A stretch of DNA of 64,000 bases from Paulinella micropora (Eukaryota > Cercozoa > Imbricatea > Euglyphida > Paulinellidae): contig WBZZ01006968.1 of assembly GCA_019918135.1 (NCBI GenBank), positions 110,001 through 174,000 of the forward strand. Direction: 5' to 3'. How positions within the stretch are numbered: the first letter of the stretch is position 1; each line of letters starts with the position of its first letter. The notes beneath the pieces are model-generated. The model had not been told where the DNA came from. It did not search any database and saw only the letters and a program-made list of their open reading frames with translations. Made by a program: the position numbers and the translations under genes. Positions 57,134 to 64,000 of this stretch are shown here, one piece after another.

Positions 57134-58360
57134 GGTGTTGTGTGGCCCGGCCGGCGCCAGACGCGGTGGTACTGGGCCCGGCGAGCTAGCCGAGGCCTCG
57201 TCAGCCGCAATCGAGCGCGGGGGCCCGGGGCCATTGAAGGGCCCGCTGGGAGGGGGCGCTTCTGGCCCGCGTTGACACTCGTGCCGGGGGGAGGGACGGA
57301 CATCTTCCCGTGGGTTCGGGAGAGAGAGGTGGGGCACCGGAGCTTTGTCGCCTCCTCTGACCCTGACATCCCTCCTGTCCTCTCCCCCCCTCCTGTCCTC
57401 CTGCGCCTCCCCCCCCCTCGGACCTTTGACGCCTTTACATCCCCTGGGGGTGGACGACCTCCCCCCCCTCATGTCCTCCTTCCCGCGCGGCTGGGCCCCC
57501 TTTCCCTGCCATCCCTCCCACCGTACACTCCCCGCCGTACACTCACGGCGGACCCCCCTCTCCCGGCCCTCACTCCCACCGTACACTCGCCTCCGCGGCC
57601 CCCACCCTTTCCTCTTCCCCTCCGTCCCGGCGGACCGCCGAGCCCGGCCCTTCCTTCTTCCCCCCTCTGCCGCACAAGCTTGGTACGCTCACGGGACTCC
57701 TTTAGTCGCTCCGTATTGGTTCAACGGACTGCTGCCGAACAAGCGAAGGCCAAGCCTCGGTCGCCGGCCCAGGCAGTCATGTCTGCGCGGGACCTTAAGA
57801 TTTGGCTAGCCGAATCAGTACACGTAGTAAGGTGTCGACGCGTCCAACCGTGAAGTCCTCCTCAGGAGGGGCACTTGTCAGAAGGGTGCGTAGGGGGGGG
57901 GGGGGAAGCAAAAATGCCCTCCTTCCTTTGGAATCAATTCTGCAATAAATGTCAAAGTGGCGACTTCACGTCGAAGGAAACCATCAAGGATCTCGCAAAC
58001 CCTCCCCTCCCCCCCCCCAAAAAGCCAAGCCCGGGGGGGATTTTGAACTTGCGCCCCCGAGGAGGGGTGAGGAAGGGAGGAGGGGGGGGGGGGGGAGCGG
58101 GGGGCCCTGTGCAGATAATTTAGGCTTTTAAAAAAAGGCGACCGCTCCCGGATGAGAAAGTGATGAGGAGAGGTCCGCAAGACCTCCCCCCCCCCCCCCT
58201 CTCTCTCTTCCTTCTCCTCCCCGGGGGGGAAAGGGTCCCTTCTCCCCGGGCTTGGCTTTTTTTTTGGGGGGGGAGAGAGGGGCAGGGGGGGGGGGGTTCT
58301 TGTCTCTGCCAGATTTGGTTCTTTTTAATTTTTAATTTTTTGTTGTTTTCCCTCCCCCGA
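57134..58360. other. Long spacer with low complexity and an inverted repeat
   Basis: About 1.2 kb between divergent genes: C/T-rich, Pro-coding text, G and C runs, and an inverted repeat at about 58003-58285. ORFs here are by-products of composition. Confidence 0.5.
58003..58285. repeat. Imperfect inverted repeat around AAGCCAAGCCCGGGG
   Basis: The left arm has AAAAAGCCAAGCCCGGGG (about 58018), the right arm its reverse complement CCCCGGGCTTGGCTTTTT (about 58241), with purine/pyrimidine-matched sequence continuing inward. Possibly a MITE-like or regulatory fold-back upstream of the zinc-finger gene. Confidence 0.6.
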
Positions 58361-59745
58361 ATGCCTGCAGCTAGGAAGGGGGAGCCAGCACATGGAGTGC
58401 CGCCGGCCAAAAAGCTGTGCCAGGGCTATTCGTGCTCCAGTTGTCCCTACCGCACAGATCGCCGGGACCACCTGGCCACGCACGCACGTACGCACACAGG
58501 CGAAAAACCGTTCAAATGTACGGACTGTGACAAGTGCTTTTCAGACCAGAGCGCGCTGCGGCGACACCTACGCATTCACTCCGGTGAAAAGCCGTTCCAG
58601 TGTACGACCTGCCACAAGGGCTTTGCGTTATTGCAGCACCTGAAGCAGCACCGGCGCACGCACACTGGAGAAAAGCCGTTCAAGTGTACGGTCTGTGACA
58701 GGTGTTTTTCACAAGAAGTAAACCTCCGCACGCACTTGCGCACCACAGCGATGAGAAGCCCCACAAATGTACAGATTGCGGCAAACGGTTTTCTTTTGCG
58801 CACCATTTCGCCGCGCACGTGCGCACGCACACAGGCGAAAGACCGTTCGCGTGCTTGGTTTGCGGCCAACGTTTTGCTGCTGCCACCAACCTCGGGAGGC
58901 ACCTGCTGGTCCACACATCCACCAAGCCGTACCAATGTAGCGATTGCGGCGCTACTTTCACGACGTCGTCAAACCTCCGCAGGCACGAGCGCAGTCACGA
59001 GCAGGCTCGCAGCTGGACGCACGTGTGCAACCTAGCCAGCTTCGCCACTTGGCGCTACGAGCCCGGCCAGGGGTTACTAGCGTGCACCACTCGCTGCCCT
59101 GACCAGCGCAGGCTACTAGATCACATCCAGCATTGTCATACGCCGGAGGGCATTGCCGCGCGTTTCAAGAGCGAGGAACGCCTGGCCGAGTTCTTGCGAG
59201 ACAAGCGCTGGGAGTTCGACCGCGACCGTGCCAACTTCGTGTCCTTCAAGAGCTGCCAGCAGCTGGGCTTTGAGGGCATGGGCGCCAGGCCCGACTTCCA
59301 CCTGACGGGATTCCAGGCGTTGCCCGCCGGCCGCGCCTGCGTGGTTATTCTGTGCTGCGACGAGTTTGCCCATCGCTACTACGCGTGCGACGTGGTGCGC
59401 ATGTACAAGATCAACGCCGCGCTCCGCGAGAACTCTCTTCTGTCCGGTTGTAAGCTCGTGTGGATCAGGTTCAACCCGCACTACTTCCTGGTAGACGGCG
59501 TTCTGCACGATCCCCCGCTGCAGGCCCGCTTTGAGCGTCTGCACGAGCTGCTCACTGACCTTAAGAGCGGGCGCCGTGGCTGGGCACAGCCGACGTCGAT
59601 TCTGCACCTGTACTACGACCGGTCGACCAAAGTGGACGAGCCCGTATGGGAGGCCGCGGCGCGCGCGCTATACCACGCGGACGAAAGCCACCCACACTAC
59701 CAAGTCATCAACGAGCTGCGACAGTGCGTGGTGCCTGTCTGGTAA
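58361..59745 (+). pseudogene. C2H2 zinc-finger array fused to a viral nuclease-like domain, one frameshift
   Basis: From ATG 58361. Seven C2H2 fingers with canonical THTGEKPFKC linkers (CTDCDKCFSD, CTTCHKGFAL, CTVCDRCFSQ, CTDCGKRFSF, CLVCGQRFAA, CSDCGATFTT). A one-base deletion near 58743 shifts the frame in the fourth linker; the second frame carries on to TAA 59743-59745. The last about 230 residues contain RPDFHLTGF, ILCCDEFAHRYYACDVVRM and LVWIRFNPHYF, matching a giant-virus domain usually written RPDF...IEVDE..H....C...R...I....IRFNPD that resembles PD-(D/E)XK nucleases. Here the usual Glu is Cys, so activity is doubtful. A sequence-specific nuclease or regulator is the inferred role. 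Confidence 0.75.
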
Positions 59746-60421
59746 ATGGGAAAGGGAGAGGAGGGGGGGGGGGGCGCGGGGGGTGTGTGGGTATCTTTTG
59801 CGGCAAGAGCCTACAATAAACGGCCCGCTCTGGTGACTTCACGGGAATTTCCTTTTTACTTCCCTGACCATCGCAAGGTGGGGAGGTGGGTGCGGGGGGG
59901 GGGGGGGGGGGCGACATCTCTCTCCTTCCCTCCTCCATTCTCTCTCTCTCTCTCTGTATTTCTCGTCGCCTCTCCCCCCCCCCCCCCCCCCCCCCCCTCG
60001 CCCCCGCCCCCCCCCCCCCCCCCGCTTTCTCATCCCCCCCCTACCGTTTTAATTTCTTTTTTTTTACTCTATGTTTACTCCCTTGTATTGGAAAAAGGAA
60101 AGCCTTTGGGTAACGGAGGGAAGCGACGGGGACAGGGGCGACAGGAAAAAAAAACGAAGCAAGAGAAAACAGAGAGAGACATCATCTAGCTTCCACTAGC
60201 CAGTCCATCCTGCTGCATTTCTTTCTTCCCCCCCCCCCCCCCCCCCGCGCCCGTCATCGAGCAAAAATTGAAAAAAGAACTGTCACGCAAGGTTTTTCTT
60301 CTCCCCGAGGGAACGCCAGGGGGGAAAAAAAGACTTGAAGCAAAAAAAAAGGGGGGGGGAGAGGGGGGGGGGGGAGAGAGAGAGAGAGAATGGACGCGAC
60401 CAGCACATTCTGCTGCCGAGC
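59746..60421. other. Spacer with dG, dC and CT tracts
   Basis: About 675 bp. AATAAA at 59815-59820, G run 59897-59910, (CT)n 59938-59955, C runs 59977-60023 and 60230-60246. No gene. Confidence 0.6.
59815..59820 (+). terminator. AATAAA polyadenylation signal
   Basis: 70 bp after the stop of the zinc-finger/nuclease gene. Confidence 0.6.
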
Positions 60422-61012
60422 ATGCACGGCAAATGGGCCCCCGCCACCTTCGCTAGCCCCGTGACGCACGCTCGCCACGGACGGCATCCGTCTTGGGTAG
60501 CTGCATGCATCCCGTCGGACAGCACGATCCGCGACGTGTCGGTGGGCTGTGTGAGCGGCCGCGGCACGGACGAGAACCCCAACGATTTCACCTTTGACGA
60601 TCGCAGCCTGCGGGTAGACCCGCAGAGCGGGCGCTGTGAACTGTGCGGCGGGGATGTCATTTCGTGCCCGGGCCACCAGGGCCACCTGGAGTTCCCAGAG
60701 CCGTTCCTGCTGCCACAGCTCAAGAAACAAGTCTACCAGGTGCTCGTCCTGGCGTGCAAGTTCTGTGGCGCGTACCTGTGGGAGACAGGAGCGCTGGTCT
60801 CAGCCAGGGTGCCGGCGACGACGACGTTGGCGGCCGAACTCACGGAGGCCGAGCTGGGGGCCGCGCGGCAATCGATTTCGGCGGCGCTCCCGTTCCCGGA
60901 CCACAGCGCACGCGAGGCGATTGCGGCGCACTTCGAACGTTCGGACAAGGATCCTCTTCCTGATACGAAGGGCCGCCCCATGTCCGGTCGTAGGAAACAA
61001 AATTTTGCGTAA
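60422..61012 (+). pseudogene. RNA polymerase largest subunit (RPB1-like), N-terminal fragment
   Basis: From ATG 60422. DSTIRDVSVGCV, then DENPNDFTFDDRSLRVDPQSG, CELCGGD...CPGHQGHLEFPEP, and CKFCGAYL reproduce the clamp-core zinc region of the largest subunit of multisubunit RNA polymerases (DPRxG...CxxC...CPGHxGHIEL...CxxC). A giant-virus copy is more likely than the host gene because of the GC-rich, compact neighbourhood and the lack of introns. After about 185 residues similarity stops at roughly 60990-61000, exactly where composition switches to AT-rich; the final residues (RRKQNFA) are flank. The gene is thus cut by the block's right boundary. Confidence 0.8.
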
Positions 61013-61282
61013 ATGGTTAAAATGTCAGTATTATTCGTAAAAACATTATTTTAATGCTAAAAAATCATTTTTACTGCAAAAGTCTGCAAAAAAAACTTTA
61101 ATACCTATTGCGTCTGACTCTCAGCCCGACGTACCGACACTACAGTCAAATAGCTAGTCATACGCGCTAATTCATTGTATACGATATGTTACAAACGCTT
61201 TCCTGCAACTAAAACATATAATAAACAAACATAAACAAACCCTGCATCAATGACAAATTATTTTCCTGATTTATCTCACCTC

Positions 61283-61304
61283 TGGTGGCACTTGGGCGCC
61301 ACCA
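61283..61304. repeat. GGTGGC hairpin, copy 1
   Basis: TGGTGGC paired with GCCACCA across an 8-base loop. Confidence 0.7.
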
Positions 61305-61484
61305 CACCGTGCCACCCAGGACAAACACGTACTGCTTGCATCCCACCTGCAATATTATAGTCGCAAAATCGTGGACGGCTACATGTCATGCATAGATTTT
61401 ATGTAAAGATAAATTAAATGGAATAAAAAAGAAAAAACTTAAAACTGATTATGAAGATTGCTTTGGCGGGAAAATCCACGCCTG

Positions 61485-61505
61485 TGGTGGCACTTAGCGC
61501 CACCT
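61485..61505. repeat. GGTGGC hairpin, copy 2
   Basis: Stem GGTGGC/GCCACC. Confidence 0.65.
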
Positions 61506-61825
61506 CTTGCTCTGCACCCGCAAAACAGTATTATTACATGTCCCGATCCCGGATATCACGGAAGTACTGATTCCCCGCTAGAAATACAGCAGTGAATAAA
61601 ACAAAACAACACTAAACTTGAAACAAAAAATCCTTGATGAATGCGCGCTGAGCGCGCACCGGCGCGACCGATCGCCTGCCACCTGCGTACCACCCCGCAC
61701 CACGCACCTACCTATAACCGTGACAAGGCAAATGCTTGCGCAAACAGCAAAAAAACCGCATGTTGATGAAAGCAAAAGCGGAAAAAAATATTGTAAAAAA
61801 GAAAATGATTATGCATTCCCGCCTC

Positions 61826-61846
61826 CGGTGGCACTACGAGCCACCG
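61826..61846. repeat. GGTGGC hairpin, copy 3
   Basis: CGGTGGC/GCCACCG stem; its arms differ from copy 1 in a compensating way. Confidence 0.65.
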
Positions 61847-61950
61847 AAGCGTGCCAGCCACCATCGCACTGTCGACCGTGAAGGCGCCCAAGTCAATCTA
61901 AATAAGCCAAACAATTTCGCTGCGGCAAATACGAATTCTATGCAAGTAAT

Positions 61951-63489
61951 TCACCAGACAAGTGCTTCGTCCTCGCTGCTGCTGTCGGGAAAGCCGCCAG
62001 GGGGCTCGCACAGCTCACAGCCTACGTAATCTTCGCTGCCTGGAGGAGGGTTGTTGCTGTTGGGATGGTTGCAATGTTTGCAGAGCCAGATCTCGCCTCT
62101 GGAATTTGCGTCCCCCTCGTCCCAGTCGCTGTCCTTTTGATCTTCCTCATGATCTGACTCCTGGTAATTCACCGGCCGAGCCGCCCTCCTCTGTCGCTTT
62201 GCTGCTCCGCCCCGCCCAGCGGGACGTGAGCCTCGCACTGCCGCTCCGGAGGAAGGGCCACCACGCGCTGCGTTGCCCGGCTGCTTCCTTTTCCGGCCTG
62301 CTTTTTTATTTGCTTTCTTTTTGCTGCTTTTGCCTGCGCCACCTTCGGTATTGCCACCGTCGCCGTCGCCGTCGCGTCCCTTGTGGCCCGCCATAGCGTC
62401 CTCCAGTCTCTGCTGAAGGTCGGCCACCTTACCCTGCGTCGACAGCCCTAACCCTTTCAGCAAAGCGATACATTCGGGCTTGAGCATTTGGGTGAACCTT
62501 CCCTTTGCCTTGCTCTTTGCTCTCCCGCTGGCAGCAGACACCGAGTTGAAGTAGCTCTGCTTTTCCTCGTAGCTCATGCCATCGGTCGCTCCGGACTTCA
62601 CGTGTATCGCCAAGGCTGGCTCCCCCAAGCTCTGATGCTTGGACTTGCACCGCTCGTCCTTTTTGTGCGCAGGTACGGGGTACTTCAAGCTCTGGGTGCA
62701 CTTCTCGCACCGCTTGCCCTCCTTAGCATCCTTGTCTTGGCGTAAATCCAATACAATGCGGTCACGGAACTCAACATCGCTGTGAACCGCCCCGTAGGCC
62801 ACACCAGGCGTAAAAATTTTACCCTCATCTGTTGGCCGGTAGTAAACAAATGAGCGCAGCTCCTGAAACATCCACGTCGCAACCTTCCGGGGATTCTCCT
62901 TGTTCTTGCTGATCCACGCTTCGATCACGTCCCTGTCGTGACCGTAGTACCGATGGTTCTCAAACCCTGCTTTTGCAGCTGCAAGAAGCCAATCCTCAAC
63001 GATATCGAAACCACGGCCCTGCTCAAGCTGACTCGTGAGAAATACCTTAGTGTGTATGCCTTTGTCCGCGTCGCACACGTTCCAGGCATGCGCGCCGCAC
63101 AGCATATCTGAGCGCATCTCAATGTTGTACTTCTGCCAGAACCTACAGCCAGACTGCATTCAATCAGCTGGTGCGTGACATACTAAATACTTGGATTCCG
63201 CCATGATGCACTCTCTGTTATGGAAATCGCCCCCGCCATCGCCTGTGCGGATGCCAGGGCCCGGAAGAGATGACATCTCTCCGCTGCCTTCTTCCTCCTC
63301 AGTTCGCATGTGGTAATCCCATATATACCGAGTCGTGGAGCCGGAACGCTCACATCTCATGATATTATGGATGTATTCATACTGCAGCACCCCGTCCGTC
63401 CGCCGTGTGACGCGAGTGAACAACAAATCATTCATCTTCACGCCTGTTTCGGGGTACCAGGAAGGGGTAAAACTGAAGAAGCCTGACAT
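61951..63489 (-). pseudogene. Unknown protein with SAP-like and Cys-rich parts, in-frame TGA
   Basis: One minus-strand frame that crosses TGA at 63160-63162; start provisionally at ATG 63489. After the TGA comes MQSGCRFWQKYNIEMRSDML, a helical region with Trp-rich segments, a C-x2-C pair (GKRCEKCTQS), a SAP-like stretch (LLKGLGLSTQGKVADLQQRL), a long Lys/Arg/Gly-rich segment (about 62170-62400) and a C-terminal finger-like WLCKHCNH...CELC. This mix suggests a DNA-binding protein, perhaps a transposon-associated one, but no family is recognised. The part upstream of TGA overlaps in position with nothing else if the divergent gene begins at 63506. Confidence 0.5.
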
Positions 63490-63505
63490 CTTTTCACAGC
63501 AAGTG

Positions 63506-64000
63506 ATGGCGAACGCCGAGCGAGAAAAGATCACACCGATGGAGAAGCGGATCACTGCTTCTGTTGTGAAAGAGAACTTGGCTGGGAAGTCAGGGTCTAA
63601 CGCTGCATTTTGGTTTGGATCTTTGGACTCCTTTTTTAATTGGTTCAGAACCACAGCCCACCCTCAAATCTACGCGCAAATGGTGGAGGAGTCAGGGGGC
63701 TTCGAGCGCTTGGCGCACATTATGCGGGGTGGAAAGTGGAATGAGCAAAACTCAGCTGCATATCTTTGTAAGGGAGGCTGCGTCAGGCCAGGAAGCACCG
63801 ATGTATGCCACCACAACTATGTCCCTCGCAATCGCAAGACTGTTGGTAAGATACTGAAGGAGGAGGATGTTCTGTTTCGTTGCATTACCAAAACAGTCCC
63901 TTGCAAGTGGCACGACAACTGGGACAAATGGAAGGCCGAGCTATTGCAAGAGGAAGCTTTGACAGAGGAGAAGCGGAACTTGGAAAAGATCAAAAACCTC
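63506..64000 (+). CDS. Unknown protein, 5' part (runs off the window)
   Basis: An open plus-strand frame from ATG 63506 to the end of the window (165 codons, no stop); the frame is open from 63317. It starts MANAEREKITPMEKRITASV and includes two Cys pairs (YLCKGGC, VCHHNY), a FRCITKTVPCKWHDNW segment and a charged helical end. Its start lies 16 bp from the divergent minus-strand start proposed at 63489. No family is recognised. Confidence 0.45.
   Translation, partial: MANAEREKITPMEKRITASVVKENLAGKSGSNAAFWFGSLDSFFNWFRTTAHPQIYAQMVEESGGFERLAHIMRGGKWNEQNSAAYLCKGGCVRPGSTDVCHHNYVPRNRKTVGKILKEEDVLFRCITKTVPCKWHDNWDKWKAELLQEEALTEEKRNLEKIKNL

Larger units (their letters stand above)
36320..61000. other. 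GC-rich, giant-virus-like block (possible GEVE fragment)
   Basis: About 24.7 kb with sharply higher GC than both flanks, tightly packed genes on both strands, AATAAA signals after genes, and long dG/dC tracts in spacers. Gene content (RPB1-like RNA polymerase subunit, SF1 helicase, F-box/LRR, RING, MYND, C2H2-nuclease, PD-(D/E)XK, kinase) suits a nucleocytovirus. Both ends cut through genes: a surface protein at 36.32 kb and RPB1 at 61.0 kb. Most genes are frameshifted or carry an internal stop. A chimeric assembly is an alternative that must be excluded. Confidence 0.65.
61013..61950. other. AT-rich flank with three similar hairpins
   Basis: No gene is supported. Three short hairpins share TGGTGGCAC...GCCACC at 61283-61304, 61485-61505 and 61826-61846; the first and third are also followed by a CCGTGCCA/GCGTGCCA box. 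They may be subterminal repeats of a DNA transposon. Confidence 0.55.

Noticed and set aside
57690..57790. Possible tRNA-like sequence
   Set aside because: No consistent cloverleaf could be folded; anticodon and T arms are missing.
57074..57853. 259-aa Pro-rich plus-strand ORF
   Set aside because: Composed of C/T-rich low-complexity text in a spacer and overlapping the kinase-like gene.
51883..63162. TGA read as an amino acid in the GC-rich block
   Set aside because: TGA also serves as a plausible terminal stop (for example 53166-53168), and the cases are few.

Overview
The window looks like one stretch of a eukaryotic (probably protist) nuclear genome that has been heavily colonised by selfish and viral DNA. 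The background is AT-rich, has simple-sequence repeats, and carries LTR retrotransposons, a piggyBac transposon and MITE-like elements. Two virus-derived blocks sit in it: a nearly complete endogenous Polinton-like virus (PLV/virophage class) at 7058-26998, and a GC-rich, gene-dense block at about 36320-61000 that resembles a fragment of a nucleocytovirus (giant virus) genome. No rRNA, tRNA or CRISPR array was recognised. No species is named because nothing in the sequence fixes one.

Layout. 1-1333: microsatellites and a relic of a Ty3/Gypsy integrase. 1334-29265: a gag-bearing retroelement on the minus strand, delimited by direct repeats (likely LTRs at 1334-1632 and 28956-29265). Its interior has been entered by a piggyBac element (3664-6542, TTAA target duplication), the PLV (6-bp duplication AGTCTT) and a small TA-flanked MITE (27023-27187). 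29268-36317: a Ty3/Gypsy element on the minus strand with its 3' LTR (itself holding a MITE) and a degraded RT-RNaseH-integrase; its 5' end is missing. About 36320-61000: the GC-rich block, cut through a surface-protein gene on the left and an RPB1-like RNA polymerase gene on the right. 61013-64000: AT-rich flank with hairpin repeats and two divergent unknown genes.

The PLV has 548-bp terminal inverted repeats and a full replication/morphogenesis set: protein-primed type DNA polymerase B, retroviral-type integrase, FtsK/HerA packaging ATPase, Ulp1/adenain-like maturation protease on a long N-terminal extension, double-jelly-roll major capsid candidate, minor (penton-like) capsid candidate, a large fibre with an S74 self-cleaving chaperone tail, a small membrane protein and several unknowns. 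Replication genes lie on the plus strand at the left, virion genes mostly on the minus strand, and the integrase on the plus strand at the right, running into the right TIR. Four genes need a -1 shift or stop readthrough at A-rich sites or TAA codons, so the copy is young but decaying, or the assembly has homopolymer errors.

The giant-virus-like block encodes a BspA/EGF-like surface protein, a MYND finger ORF, an SF1 helicase, two F-box-like LRR paralogs, a RING protein followed in frame by a PD-(D/E)XK nuclease, a kinase-like protein, a C2H2 zinc-finger/nuclease fusion and an RPB1 N-terminus. Most are frameshifted or carry in-frame TGA codons. Spacers contain long dG/dC tracts.

The two most original observations are both in the PLV: (1) a family of 20-24 bp palindromes scattered through coding sequence, kept in frame so that they spell a heptapeptide of the form [NY]L[QR][RH]VGD; and (2) three pairs of mutually inverted intergenic hairpins with constant ends (GATGTTT/AAATATC), covarying stems and a conserved purine internal loop, which look like a structured RNA or DNA control element.
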